Shown here: positions 46,601-56,727 of the stretch, in pieces | How the letters are laid out: every line of letters begins with the position of its first letter | How positions within the stretch are numbered: position 1 is the first letter of the stretch | DNA from: Liolophura sinensis | Lineage: Eukaryota; Mollusca; Polyplacophora; Chitonida; Chitonidae | Reading direction: 5' to 3' | Assembly: GCF_032854445.1 (NCBI RefSeq) | Contig: NC_088295.1 | Span: forward strand, 49,895,385-49,959,384 | DNA: 64,000 nt | Program-made: the position numbers and the translations under genes | Notes under the pieces: model-generated | The model's database searches: none | What the model was told of the DNA's origin: nothing | The model's input: the letters and a program-made list of their open reading frames with translations, nothing else

Positions 46601-49065
46601 ACCTATATGGAGAATGCTGGCACATTTAGTTTTTGGCCATTGTACACCTAAAAAATTAATCTGTTTAATTTAACAGAAAGTCTGTTTTCTGAGTGATGCT
46701 AGAATGTATTCTTTTATTATAACATAATACTCAACAGAATGTTCTGTTAGCCTATAATAGAATCTTTACATTGAATTAACAGAATGTGTAGATTATATTT
46801 AAGTGAATAATCTGCTACAATATTGTAGAAACATTTATCATCATCATACATTGTACATGAAACACCTAGCCCACCAAGCCTTAATTATAGTCAGGCAAGA
46901 TATATCACTGTATACCTGATAAAGTGTTTTATATATGTGAAACTTTACTGTCGAAAAGCAGAGGTATCTTACCTGCGTCGTGCCAGTTATCAGAAAATCC
47001 GATTGGTCAAAAACCCATCTGTCACATCCAATGGTTTCGTTGGAGTGTATGAAGCCCGGACCCCAAGCAGTGATGTTATAAATTTCGCATTTAGCATATT
47101 CTGAACCTGACCGGGAGTCTTTTACAGGAATGGTCACGTTAACAAGCCATTGGTGAAAGTCATTCTGGATTTCGTAGGTATCGTTGGGTAAACCAGGGAT
47201 AGCGCACCTGTATGAGAAAGGCAACGCAGATGGTTCAGGGCGAAAAAAAAACAACAAAAAAATAACAAGATGACACACAAACCATTCCCAAAATGTGGCA
47301 AAATGCGCCCAATTGGTTTCTTGGATTCCAGTATATTTTTGAGAGAAAATGGGCACTACGCAGAGCGCCAAATTTAAACACATTAATTGATAGTTCTATT
47401 TACCGGATCATGTTATATACTTTGCATGAGTCAGAAGGATATTTGAGCTAAGAAAATCAAACATAAAAGAGTTTTACATATCTTTTGTATATTTTGTACC
47501 GGTGGATCCTGTGACCCACACGAAAGCCCACCCTAACTCAATTGACTGCAGGTGACATCACAAAAATAATTTTAAAAAATTTGTGGCGTTTATTCGTCGA
47601 ACCGTTTTAATGTCATATAAGTAATTTTGTCATATATATAATCTTTGTACTACTGCACAATAAGTAAGAACTTGCAAATATATATGAAGACATGTAAGAT
47701 TAGAGTATAACTATTATTTGTTTCATCGGGGTTTTCACCTTTTAATGTACACAACGGCGGACACGTTTATGGTTGACAGAAATCAGAGATCGAAGTAAAC
47801 TACTGGCCAAGGTAGATGGGGCTGGATTGGAACACGTGGACGAAGTTGTACATGTAAACAGCGGTTGTATATATATATACTGTTTACTTCAAAGCTACGA
47901 GAGAAGGTGCTTTCTACGTGCTTCCATCCTTGGAAGATCTGTCATTGCCCGTAATATAATTAATGTATTTGTTGATTAGTTTTTGACGCAGTCATGACCA
48001 TGCAGTGTTAGTGTAATGATCCTCATCTAAATACATTGAATAAAGATTGTACAATAGGGTTGAAGGTTTCGATTTCTCGCGGAAGGGCGACTTTTGAAAT
48101 GATCGAATTTCTCTTTAAACAGTGCTTTTCTCTTCAGGCACGTCAGTGACTTAAATTCAACAGGCTCCATCATTTACAGAAACAATTAATGTTGCCTTAA
48201 GTTTTAATCGAGTGTAACGGAAATCTTATATTCATATGTAATTTGTTAATCGTATTTCATGTAATGCTGGAGGCTAAATTGATAAACATCCGAGTGCTGC
48301 ACTTATGTATATAACACGGTTAGCACTATCGCTTTCAGATTGAGTGCACGACAATCTTCGTTTAAATGTGTGCACTTGTCTTCTATTTGGCTTTGTTATA
48401 TGAATAATAATGCACACTGTACACATTCCAAACCGGTGGTATGTGTTTGAACATGCCAGCGGTTAAAAGTACACTCGGATCCAGGGTATGTGTACAAAGG
48501 GTTCTGATACATGAGGGTTTTTGCTGGAGAGATGAGCTACACAAATTCTTGTCTAACCACTATAAGGACCAGTCGTTTATTTATGTAGGGTCACACGAAA
48601 TCCTAAAGTTTGATACAATGGGAATGTGCGCATACATACCTTACGTGGTCGTAACAAAGGCAAGCGCTACCTATAAGCTTAAAGGAGAAGAAAACATAAA
48701 AATGATGCCAAGTCAGATGAAAGAGCGTCAAAACTTACTTGCAGATATGATCTTTATTATTTTTCGGATTTTTTTCAAGAGAACAGGGTATTTGAAAATA
48801 TTTTTGTGTGGTGAGTATTTGGGACCAACTTTTGGTATTTTTCCTGCAAAACACTACATCCCACTTAATATACCTGGCCAACCAATGCTGGCTTCAGGTT
48901 GGATGTCTAAATCGCGGCTCACCTGTGTTTTGGGATTCCCAGAATGAAGACGGCTATGACAGCGTGAAAACCCGTTCCGATGGCCGGAATGCAGAGGAGA
49001 AAGTATAACCATTTCTGATACGGTCCAAACTCGCCGAGATGCACCAAGAGATCGTCAAACTTCAT
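37152..49065 (-). CDS. SLC22-family (organic cation/anion type) transporter, intact, ten exons
   Basis: Ten exons with consensus GT-AG junctions join in phase to 1683 nt, 560 residues plus TGA, a normal length for SLC22. These are 12-helix plasma-membrane carriers of the major facilitator superfamily that move organic cations, zwitterions such as carnitine, or organic anions. Family marks in order: [17 protein letters not shown] at the N-terminus; a large loop between TM1 and TM2 with three N-glycosylation sites (NVT, NIT, NET) and several cysteines; the TM2-TM3 motif GDIIGRKK (residues about 159-166); PESPRWLL (272-279) before the large cytoplasmic loop; DRLGRK (383-388) between TM8 and TM9; SSELFPT (about 442-448) and RVGGMIAPY near TM10-TM11. 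The substrate cannot be told from sequence alone. It is a tandem paralogue of the pseudogene on its left and lies in the same orientation. Confidence 0.93.
37639..37876 (+). mobile_element. SINE family 1, nearly full length
   Basis: Head GGCCTCCCTGGCGTAATGAT, B-box region GAGGTCAAATTCAGC, body CTGCGGATGGTCGCGGGTTT and CCATAATGCTAGCCGCCATC, tail CAATCAAATAAATAAATTT. The A-box is partly deleted. It lies in intron 9 of the SLC22 gene. Confidence 0.9.
37932..38155 (+). mobile_element. SINE family 1, nearly full length
   Basis: Head GGCCTCCGTGGCCAAGGAGG, body GGGCTCTGCCCGGTTACCTC, CACCATAATGCTAG, then a duplicated tail (GATACCAATCAAATAAA twice). The segment with GTGAAATATTCTTGAG is deleted. It lies 55 bp from the previous copy, in the same orientation. 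Confidence 0.9.
38214..38365 (-). CDS. SLC22 gene exon 9
   Basis: Acceptor GGTTTTATAG, donor GGAAA|GTATGT, 152 nt. It codes TM11-TM12 and the start of the tail, including LPETL, a motif typical of the end of TM12 in this family. Confidence 0.92.
38430..38640 (-). mobile_element. SINE family 1, degraded
   Basis: Diverged reverse copy in intron 8: GTATTTATGCCGTGCTAAAG, GGAAACCCACGACCATCAGC, TCTTCCCACATACGACCTGA, GAGGAAGGAAGCATGGGCTG. Confidence 0.7.
38641..39636. other. Rest of SLC22 intron 8
   Basis: Nothing recognised. Confidence 0.6.
39637..39818 (-). CDS. SLC22 gene exon 8
   Basis: Acceptor ATTCTTACAG, donor CTG|GTACGT, 182 nt. It codes residues 415-475 with [16 protein letters not shown] and RVGGMIAPY. 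Confidence 0.93.
39925..40157 (-). mobile_element. SINE family 1, nearly full length
   Basis: Reverse copy in intron 7: tail TTTATTTTTTTGTTTCATTG, body CAAGAATATTTCACTTATAC, CACCCACGACCATCTGTAGG, then GCGACCGCGTTGGCGAGGGG and the head GCCACGGAGGCC. Confidence 0.88.
40535..42030 (-). mobile_element. Tc1/mariner-type DNA transposon, inactive
   Basis: About 1.5 kb inside intron 7 of the SLC22 gene. The terminal inverted repeats begin AACTGACGGCCAAAAGAAAC (left end at 40535; right end at 42030 is the inverted copy), with TA at both flanks as the target site duplication. A transposase is encoded on the minus strand. The ends are still nearly identical over about 25 bp. Confidence 0.93.
40900..41754 (-). 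pseudogene. Tc1-like transposase, frameshifted
   Basis: The N-terminal part (41518-41754) has the helix-turn-helix of the family ([24 protein letters not shown]). The middle frame (41345 downward) has MDESHFCL with the first catalytic aspartate and [10 protein letters not shown] further frame (41262-40969) has [13 protein letters not shown] with the second aspartate, and [17 protein letters not shown] with the acidic third position, the DD34E arrangement. At least two frameshifts separate the parts, so no full-length enzyme is made. A full Tc1 transposase would be about 340 residues. Confidence 0.9.
42214..42440 (-). CDS. SLC22 gene exon 7
   Basis: Acceptor TTACTTGCAG, donor TTATG|GTATTT, 227 nt. 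It codes TM7-TM9 with [19 protein letters not shown] and LYLPYG. Confidence 0.93.
42605..42915 (-). mobile_element. SINE family 2, near full length
   Basis: Reverse copy in intron 6 with GTGAGTGAGTGAGTGCTTCG at the 3' end, CATATGACGACGAAGGAATC, CCGCTCTTTTATTTAGTGTT, and the head region (GACTCGACCCAGGATTGACC). It is close to the copy at 27364-27724. Confidence 0.88.
43293..43502 (-). CDS. SLC22 gene exon 6
   Basis: Acceptor TTTTAACAG, donor AACTG|GTACGT, 210 nt. It codes [15 protein letters not shown] and the large cytoplasmic loop with LLDDPMEE up to TM7. The pseudogene lacks this exon. Confidence 0.93.
43640..43693. repeat. TA microsatellite
   Basis: About 27 TA units in intron 5. Confidence 0.95.
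43890..44012 (-). mobile_element. tRNA-derived SINE, family 3
   Basis: The minus strand reads CCTTGCCAAGTGGTAAATGT (A-box-like), then GTGGAGGTTCAAAACCCGGC (B-box-like), then CATTTGTAGATTTACCAGCC. Related to 22755-22862 at the equivalent place in the pseudogene. Confidence 0.6.
44655..44823 (-). CDS. SLC22 gene exon 5
   Basis: Acceptor AACAATCCAG, donor TGGTG|GTAAGA, 169 nt. It codes [14 protein letters not shown], the TM5 and TM6 segments and RDWHHLQLA, a conserved stretch of the family. Confidence 0.93.
44824..45630. other. SLC22 intron 4
   Basis: Aligned in part (45410-45545) with the pseudogene intron. No gene. Confidence 0.7.
45631..45785 (-). CDS. SLC22 gene exon 4
   Basis: Acceptor GCTTTTTCAG, donor CATTG|GTAAGT, 155 nt. 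It codes the rest of IIGRKKV, TM3, and [10 protein letters not shown] of TM4. Confidence 0.93.
46265..46368 (-). CDS. SLC22 gene exon 3
   Basis: Acceptor GTGGTTTCAG, donor GACAT|GTAGGT, 104 nt. It codes SFVCDD and TM2 ([14 protein letters not shown]). Confidence 0.92.
46369..46972. other. SLC22 intron 2
   Basis: At 46640-46830 several direct and inverted copies of TTCTGTT / AACAGAA occur, giving a small palindromic element. No gene. Confidence 0.6.
46973..47207 (-). CDS. SLC22 gene exon 2
   Basis: Acceptor TCTCATACAG, donor ACGCAG|GTAAGA, 235 nt. It codes the large extracellular loop with NVT, NIT and NET sites and CDRWVFDQS. Confidence 0.93.
47208..48922. other. SLC22 intron 1
   Basis: Partly alignable with intron 1 of the pseudogene. 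An open frame at 48441-48947 on the plus strand is not conserved there. Confidence 0.65.
48923..49065 (-). CDS. SLC22 gene exon 1
   Basis: The ATG at 49063-49065 opens [18 protein letters not shown], the family N-terminus, followed by TM1. The donor is CACAG|GTGAGC. The start is chosen because it matches the usual distance of the FD-x-L motif from the first methionine. Confidence 0.94.
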
Positions 49066-49974
49066 GGCTGGCAGAACGTCTTTTCAAGTATGTCACAGAC
49101 ATCCACCTTATAAGGAGGACACGCGCGAGACTAGTATCCCAAATTCTCAACCAATGTTGAAGCACTAGTTAGGTCAGTGTATTATAGTACCCATACATAC
49201 AGACGCCACTGTGCATCAAATCGCTTTCCGCGTCGAGCGGCCTGTATAAGGGGACATCATTGTCCTGAAATCATCACCAACTGTATTCGTCCTATAATAC
49301 TATTATACAAGACTATAGCGGTGTATAGACATGTTAATCTCAGGTACAGAAGCACTATAAGCTTTGTTGCTGGCAAACAGCTATCTTCTCCAAAGAGCTG
49401 TTCGGGGCATATGTGATGTCTCGTGACAACGTCAGCACAGATAGGCCCTATATATGAGTGTCATATACTAAAAAAACATGTAATTCGAAGGCCGGATAGT
49501 AAAAGTTTGACATCATGACCTGTTCGCTAAAAGAATCTTTTGGTTGTTATTAATAGCCAGCATGCATTTAGCGAGAAGTTACACAAGTTCAGTTTTTAGC
49601 TTCTAACTTCAAACTAGAATTTGATACTTGTTCTAGCCTGAAGTTACAAGTTAGAAGTTGAAGTTTTTATCTAATCATACCAAATGAAGAACTATTGAAA
49701 TTAAGTTTTCATTAAAAAAAAATAATGTGTTTAGTTCTGTTATTAAATTGTATTTTTGCCTTATCAGAGTTCTTGGTGTAACAATTTGGTGGTGGTGTTT
49801 TGAACGAATGACTGCATCCGTTCATGTTCTGACAACTGTTCACGTATATAGACATAGAGCTATGAGGTTTAGTGTCATGTATTATATTTATGTGCCGGTC
49901 AAATATCACGGTTTCCTTCGTAGAATAAAGTATCACGTTTCACACTGTTTAATTACATTGCACATCTTTTATAG
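49066..49974. other. Upstream region of the intact SLC22 gene
   Basis: Blocks at 49190-49270 and 49500-49525 are shared with the region upstream of the pseudogene and may include the promoter. I see no clear core promoter motif. Confidence 0.5.
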
Positions 49975-50190
49975 CATTTATTTATTTGATTGGTGTTTTA
50001 CTGTGCTTTACTTATATCATGTACGACTGTCAGGGTTACGGGCAGGGGAAACCAGTGTAAACGAACGTCCCTTATCAGGAATCCATGCAACCACAGCCCT
50101 CCTGATTAAAGGTCTACATGAGCCGAAGCAGCAAGAGCTGGATTTGAACACAGGGCCTCAATAACCAAGTCTGCCACTCTCAACGACTTT
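49975..50190 (-). mobile_element. SINE, diverged relative of family 1
   Basis: Tail TTTATTTATTTGATTGGTGT as in family 1, then a body with GGGGAAACCAGTGTAAACGA and a B-box-like GCTGGATTTGAACACAGGGC. The head differs from family 1, so it may be a separate subfamily. Confidence 0.6.
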
Positions 50191-51127
50191 GGGAGGATCC
50201 GGCATTACTCACCTATACCTGTATAGACAAGATTTCAAATAATTTAGAGGTTTTATATCTCTGCTGCATTACATACAGGTTTACGTAATCGGTGACGATT
50301 TCCAGGCTGTACATTCCATACAGTTGTCAGCCAGTCAGTCGTTGGAAAAAAGACTTGAATTGCATTGAACGCGACAGCGTTCAAGGACAAGACCAACGAA
50401 TATCGACTGGGTTTTAGTTGTTTCTGTATGCTTTTTCATAAACATAACACCGGCGCCCACTTAAATCAGTTTTAATATAAGCGATTAATTAATTAACCCT
50501 AAAACGGAAGTGACGCATGTGGTGTATGTAGGCAGTACAACAACAACATAATACTATACTGTCAGCATGCATAGATTATGATACAATGCTGCTCTGTGTT
50601 GTAGCTATTTGCCAAAATATATACGCCTATGCATCGGTCATATAAAAGACTTGTCTTTTATACCCACGCCATTCATTGGCTGTATTATGGGTACGGATAG
50701 TGTTGTTTGCATATAAAGCTGCATAAATCCACATCTTGCCCAGGATGGACTCCACACGGCATTTAGGTCTATAATCTTGCTGTGCAGCGTGTAGTGTTTT
50801 AATGTTTGTTTGCAAATGGCTGGATATCTGGCGGCTCGTCTAATCAGTTTTATTAGACACGCGTAGGTTCGAAACGCTTGGCCAGACAGCATTTGACTTG
50901 CTGACTTTTTACATTCAAACTATAAATCTTTTAGTAGGTCATATGGCACGGCATTTTATGTTAGGCTGTATTTCATTAGTTTTGGAAGCCTAGCCCGGGT
51001 TGCATAGGCTTCAGTTTCAGGCCTCCCGTTCACATGCACAGCGAGTGCACACGCTGGTCATCTTATAAACCAAAGTGACAAACCCGTTCAAAGAGTGTTT
51101 GAAATTTGCGCATAGGGCCTGTGTTGT

Positions 51128-51930
51128 GTAGATCAGAAAAGTTAGTCGGCGGTTCGCTTTAGACGATTCAAAGGGACCAGTCATTACTTTTTCAAACTTT
51201 TACGTTCAAATATCTCTTATCCTTTGAAATACACAATAACCAATTTTACACATTATACACTGTTGCGCTGCTCCCGTAGCTCATTATTCGAGCAACTTAT
51301 CAGAATCAAATCTCAGACAACACAACAGAGCTTCCAATTCCGAACCACGCTGCCGACTGACACACAGGCAGCTGTTTAATGCGCAATTCGTACATTACAT
51401 CATAACAGTCATGTGATAGTCATGTGACCTAGTTTCCTCGGCTCTGTGACAGCTGATACACAACATACACCTCTTTTGATCCTCTTTCACAGGACACAAA
51501 AGTTACCACCATCCGACTCCAGGGGGCGTTACAATCGAATCGCCGTCGAATCACGATATTGACACATTTTGATCTTCTATTACCTGACACCAAAGTTGAC
51601 ACTATCTGACTCCGGGGAGGGGGGTGGGTGGGGCAGGGGTGGAAAGAGAATTAGAAGTTTATTGTGTAAGTTTGGTTGATCTAGACCGTTAACTATGGTC
51701 TGTGGGAAGCAGATGGCGATTCGACGGCGATGGTCTACTGGTGGTAACTTTGGTGTCAGGTGAAAGAGGATCAAAAGAGGTGTATAGTGTTTAAAATTTG
51801 TTGTTGTATATATATATTTCAAAGGATAAGAGATATTTTAATGTTAAAGTTTGAAAAAGTAATGACTGGTTCCTTTGAATCGCCTAACTCCAACCGCGAA
51901 CCGCCGAAGAAGTTTTTTGATCTATGTTAT
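51128..51930. mobile_element. Nested foldback element, about 800 bp
   Basis: The ends TAGATCAGAAAAG (left) and CTTTTTTGATCTA-like (right, AGTTTTTTGATCTA) are inverted. Arms of 110 bp and more share GGACCAGTCATTACTTTTTC, AAATATCTCTTATCCTTTGA on the left and the complement on the right (51818-51930). Inner arms also match: CACCTCTTTTGATCCTCTTT at about 51470 against 51765-51785. Confidence 0.75.
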
Positions 51931-52042
51931 GATCTGTAGTAATCGTGGGTGTGCTGGAAAGAGCGTGATTTTAGGGTTATCAAACGTATGGTAGGAAATA
52001 TTATATAATATTTTCAACTTTATGTGTATATGAAATATAAAT

Positions 52043-52045
<3 letters not shown>

Positions 52046-52124
<79 letters not shown>
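52046..52124. repeat. TA microsatellite
   Basis: About 39 TA units, the longest in the window. Confidence 0.95.
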
Positions 52125-52128
<4 letters not shown>

Positions 52129-53053
52129 TATCACCCACCTTTTGGTAATCTCGCTTCCACTGCGCCCAGTTATTTTATATTTGTTCATCTGATAATAAGT
52201 TACATGTACGCTACGGTACCCTATATCCATAAAACAAATGGTGGGCAAACACATAACCTACTTTAAACATAAAATATCTCAGTAAAGTGACTAACCCTAA
52301 TAAAACATCGACAAAATACCATTATTTTATGGAGATAATCGGATAATAGGTCTAGTGCTTGCTCACTTATTCATCTGCATGCCTAATATAATAAAAGCAA
52401 TATATAGACATGTGCCAGAACAGAGAGGGTTATCGATTATTAGTAAATGCTTGCTCTACACGAGATTCCAAAACATGTATGTACGTGAACCCAGAGTTAG
52501 CTTGATCCCCGTTTTCATCACATAAAGCAAATGCCTAGTATTAGTAAGCCCTATACGACATACGTGAAATGTTTTTGAGCACTATGTAATCTATAGATCA
52601 AAGTAAATTTACATGTGGTGTAATCGATGTGAAGCAGGTATGACTTGAACATCCGACACTGTGCTCGACTTTAACGAAGTTAGGTAATTCCTATACGACT
52701 GTCAGATACCATGCGATTTGGTGGAATAGAAGATGATCATATTTCATTGAAATAACGTTGTTAAAATTACTGATACTAAGTGCCTACATGTACATTATTA
52801 AATGACGTAAAAAACAGTTGTGTGGTTAGTGTATATTAAGCAAGTTGTGTGATCAGTGTATATTTAGTCACGTATAGGGTTTCCGCTAGCAAAATAATCA
52901 GCTATCATAAACATTACAATGTACAGGTCTGTAGCTGTATAGACTGGTTACATGTTATGAGCAAGATGTGAATTAATGCAGGTTTATATAAACAAAAATT
53001 AATCAACCGTATACAGCATACACTCATAATGAACGTACTTGTACACCCATAAT

Positions 53054-53140
53054 TGAGCAAAAAAAGACTTTATACCCTAAAATACACCGAACTACAACCC
53101 TACCGAAAAACGGAAGTTGTAATGGGGGTCTGTGTCCGTC
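53054..53140. repeat. Block shared, inverted, with 22,209-22,290
   Basis: Reads GAGCAAAAAAAGACTTTATA, then CCCTAAAATACACCGAACTA and GGGGGTCTGTGTCC; it lies against the inner side of the right foldback arm. Confidence 0.75.
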
Positions 53141-53512
53141 TGCATGTACCACACGCGTCACTTCCGTTTTAGGGTTAATTAATTACTCGCTTATATTCAA
53201 ACTGATTTACATTTGCACCAGTCTTATGCTTAGGAAAAAGCATCTAGAAACAACTGAAACCCAGTCGAAATTCGTTGATCGTCCTTTTGAGTGACGACTG
53301 GTCTCAAATGAGCAGATATAGGCTTTCGTTCACTTGGCCACCGTGCGGTAATCCACCATATCCCACGTGGACCACACATATGTATACAACCACACAAGCA
53401 CCTTTCGTTCAAGAGCTACATATGGCTGAGATTTATTTGACGTGGGGTACTGTACAACAGTTTTGACTGCTTGGTTCGGTACAGTCAGCATACCACACTA
53501 TAGAAACCCTTG

Positions 53513-53778
53513 CCCTCCGTGGCCGAGGTGATTAGCTTGCCAGCTCGGGGCAATGACCTATAGGATCCTCTCACCAACATGGTCGCTATAAGTTCAAGCC
53601 CTGCTCATGCTGTTTTCCTTTCCGGCCTTACATGGAATGGTCTACCAGCAACCTACTGATGTTCGTGGTTTTACCCAAGGGTCTGCCCGGTTTCCTTCCA
53701 CCATAATGCTGGCAGCCGTCGTTTAAGTGAAATATTCTTGAGAACGGCGTAAAACACCAATTAAATAAATAAATAATC
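53513..53778 (+). mobile_element. SINE family 1, full length
   Basis: Head CCTCCGTGGCCGAGGTGATT (A-box), ATAAGTTCAAGCCCT (B-box), body CTGATGTTCGTGGTTTTACC, GGTTTCCTTCCACCATAATG, GTGAAATATTCTTGAGAACG, tail ACACCAATTAAATAAATAAA. Confidence 0.95.
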
Positions 53779-53809
53779 ACAATTATGCCTAACACCAAGA
53801 CAAGCCACA

Positions 53810-54500
53810 CTAATGAATATGCAACTTAAGACAAAATTTTGTGGTGGAAAGGAAACATAGGACAGACACTAAGTATAATGTTAATTAGGGAATTACCAGT
53901 GGAATGAAGAATGTTGGGTATGGTTTAAAAATCCAGAATCGCCAGCTTAAAACAAGGTCATGTGGATGAAAAGTCTCTGAAATCGAAGTCACAGATCATG
54001 TATGAAAGGTTTTTCTGACCTCATAACTGACAAACCGACCGTCATACACATGATACACATGAAACAACTCCCTCAGATCATTAAATTTGGTTTGACGTAG
54101 AGGTAGCTGCTGCCAAATTCACTTATACGATTAAACTTTAATGTAATGTAAAGGCTACAACGCTGGAACCAAAGGGAAATGACTGTATTTTATCTGTTCA
54201 TTAACAATCAGCAACTTCAGTACATCTTGTGCGGTGGAAAACTTACTCAAGACTTCATGGTCAAATTAAGTTCAGATTGCGCCGAATGCCTTTTGATTCT
54301 ACTTTACAGTATGATGTACAGTTTGATTTCTTCATCAATAATCACCAACTTAAGAGCATGCTTTATCTATGGTGGAAAAATCACTTCGGACAAGGCCAAA
54401 GGTCAATTTGCAGGAAATACCCCTTGACTACTTTGTCAATAAAACCAGCTAGTTAGATTGATAGCTGGTGGAAAACGTCGATAACCGTCAGCTCAAATAA
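53810..54500. repeat. Diverged tandem repeat, period about 120-135 bp
   Basis: A motif of the form CAACTTAAGA..., then TGTGGTGGAAA, recurs at about 53818, 53938, 54206 and 54346, with a half-copy near 54490. The spacing (120, 268, 140) fits a unit near 130 bp with one diverged copy between. Confidence 0.4.
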
Positions 54501-56239
54501 GAAAAATACAAACGTTTGTCTATGAACAAAGAATACAGACACCATCGTTTGGTGTTTGTACAAAACGGGGTCTTTATCTACTGTGTGACTTCAGACTTAC
54601 ACGATGGAACTATTGGTGCATCGATCTCCCTCAGAGGGAAATATGTGCTTTAACTTTTGGGGTATGCTTATTTTCAAGAACTTTGAAACCGGCAGCGTTT
54701 AGATAATGTGTCTGATTGGCTTTTGGAATCATATACATTCTTGTTGTGATCGAACATGATTGGTTTTACGGCATCTGTCTCCAAATTTCGCTAAGCCTCT
54801 TCCCAATTTATGCTAGCGTAGCCCAGTTGAAAAACAGTACCACACGAGTTCATTACGGTTACACAATACAGAAAGCGGTCTTCAGAGTGGAGGTAAAAAC
54901 AGACCTTCCAGCCATCACGTCAGACATACTATCGTGTTCATGTCTGTAAGATTTGTTGATGTCAGACGGCGGGAGAAACTAAAACTTTCTGAACCTTTCA
55001 GAAATATCGTGAAATTTGCTGGCCGACAAAACGTGACATTCACTGATGGTTTTTTAGGTACCCGATGGTGTTGAAATAAATTTCTGGTCAAGGTTGACTC
55101 TGAATTGGACTGTGTTCTTTCATCATCTGTTGACAGTGTATAACCTCTCTAGTTGTGCATCAGGAGTGCTGGTACACTCCACGACTTGCTCTGCTGCCTA
55201 CATAACCCTGTGATGATGACGCACATGAAGATTGCGACATGAACATCTGTGTGTATCTGTATAATTATATATGTATATGTAAATATGTAGGTACATCTAA
55301 GTATACACATGCTCGGATGGAAAGGTTTCTTCCAAAAGAGATGGGCGTCTTCAAAAGGACCATTGCATGGGAAGGGGTGGGGTGGAGGTGGGTGGTTGTC
55401 GGTCTAGTTAACAATAGCTGGTGATACGGTGAAAGAAATCGGCTGCCGATTCATGATCACCTCGACTGCAGCCACTGGTGGAGACGAGTGCTCGCTGACG
55501 GCGTCATCGAAGTCCCGTAGTAGAGCTTGACACAAAATACCTTTCTGCGTGGTTTTAGGTCGTTGACGTTTGGAGGACTTGCGCCACCAGCGTTGGGTGT
55601 AGTCTGGAAGTGGTTTTTCCCCCTAGACGGGATGACCATGGCCTAGGAATTAAGGGATGGGATTTGCTCTTCCGGGCTCTCTTCTTATCTTTTGGGGCAG
55701 GCATGACGTCCGTTCTCGTCAGTAGTCAGTGCGAAACAACATTACGCTTGTTTTGTTTTCTGTTATATAGGCGCATCCAACTGTACATACCAGAGGCCGT
55801 GTCACCGTCTCACTCCCCTTAGCGACGTCACCCTTTCTTCAGTGCCAGTCGCTAACCCTAATAAGGCCGTTACCGCCAACAGCACCAGCATCACTATCAC
55901 CGCCTCTCCACGGAGCTTACAACGACCGCTTGTGTTTTTGCCGTTGTTTGGCATATGACTTGGATAACGCCAACCCCAGAAATTGCGATCTGAAAGCCAA
56001 GGGGTATTTACAAATCTATTTTGAAAGCCAAGGGGTTAGAAGCCCAGTATTTCCGAGGAGTTCCCATGAGTGAACTAGACTTTGTCGAGACAGTATTTCA
56101 AGTGAATATTTAGCTGTGATTGAACACGATGTGTTGAGCGCACAGATCCTTTACCGCACCGCAGGGCGATTCCCCACCACCCTGATTCTCATCTGGTATG
56201 ACAAGCAGTTCAGTGTTATAAAAGATCTCTCTCTCGGGA
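54501..56239. other. Non-coding stretch left of the viral-type block
   Basis: No gene is recognised. A short direct repeat (GAAAGCCAAGGGGT twice) lies at 55990-56030. Base composition begins to shift to higher GC from about 55,350. Confidence 0.45.
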
Positions 56240-56248
56240 GACTCTCGC

Positions 56249-56355
56249 TTGTTTATTTGCAGGCCCTGCAGTAAAGCCTTCCCCAATCAGTGTGGATTAA
56301 AACGACATGCACGCACCTGTGATGGGGCAATCAAACGTATGTACGAGGGAGGGGT
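56249..56355 (+). pseudogene. DNA polymerase B zinc-finger fragment
   Basis: A C2H2-type finger (CRPCSKAF, then LKRHARTC) is followed by a Y-x-GGV motif. In adintovirus-type protein-primed polymerases such a finger precedes the exonuclease domain. Similarity stops after about 35 residues, where a minus-strand gene remnant begins. It is a displaced piece; a longer part of the polymerase lies at 63210-64000. Confidence 0.5.
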
Positions 56356-56399
56356 GTTCAAAAATAACGTGGTCTGTTATGGTATTAAGTTTACTCTCG

Positions 56400-56683
56400 C
56401 CAAGACTGCACCTTCCATACCTATAGCTATGGATGCGGCGATTATTGTGGACAACGCCCCCTCCCGCCACACCCAGGCCCAAACCGGCCACGCGTAAGGT
56501 GTTATCAATGCCATCGATCGCGTTGATCGCCCGGCGGTACGAACCGGCTCTCGCATCCCCCTCACTTTCTAGCTCCTTTTTCAGGGCGCTTATATGATGT
56601 AATCTATACTCGTGCAGATCGTCAGTCGGGGGGATTGGGGGCGGGGGAGCAGAGGTTGGTAGTGTTGGATACAGCTTCGCCAT
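56400..56683 (-). pseudogene. Accessory protein with proline-rich N-terminus, coiled coil and membrane segment
   Basis: Starts MAKLYPTLPTSAPPPP at 56683, then a charged helical part (HHISALKKELESEGDAR) and a glycine-rich hydrophobic part (LGLGVAGGGV) that would be one membrane helix. This order (LYP-TLP start, YRL-x(3)-I, R-rich helix, Gly-rich helix) is familiar from small Polinton proteins of unknown role. The frame runs on to 56297 but similarity fades after the membrane part. Confidence 0.5.
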
Positions 56684-56727
56684 CTCGTGGAAGCAAGTGC
56701 AGTGTTAATTCTAGTTCTGACATGGGG

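Larger units (their letters stand above)
50375..53296. mobile_element. Large foldback DNA element, about 2.9 kb
   Basis: The left arm (50375-50530) and right arm (about 53137-53296) are inverted copies of about 155 bp, sharing TCGACTGGGTTTTAGTTGTT (left), ATAAGCG, TTAATTAACCCTAAAACGGA and AGTGACGC. Inside are a second foldback (51128-51930), a TA array and unremarkable AT-rich DNA; no transposase is seen. Confidence 0.75.

Noticed and set aside
48441-48947. 168-codon plus-strand open frame in SLC22 intron 1
   Set aside because: It overlaps exon 1 of the transporter in antisense. The matching intron of the pseudogene aligns only loosely and does not keep the frame, and no family resemblance is seen.
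49727-50164. 145-codon plus-strand frame
   Set aside because: Its second half is a reverse SINE and the first half has no family resemblance.
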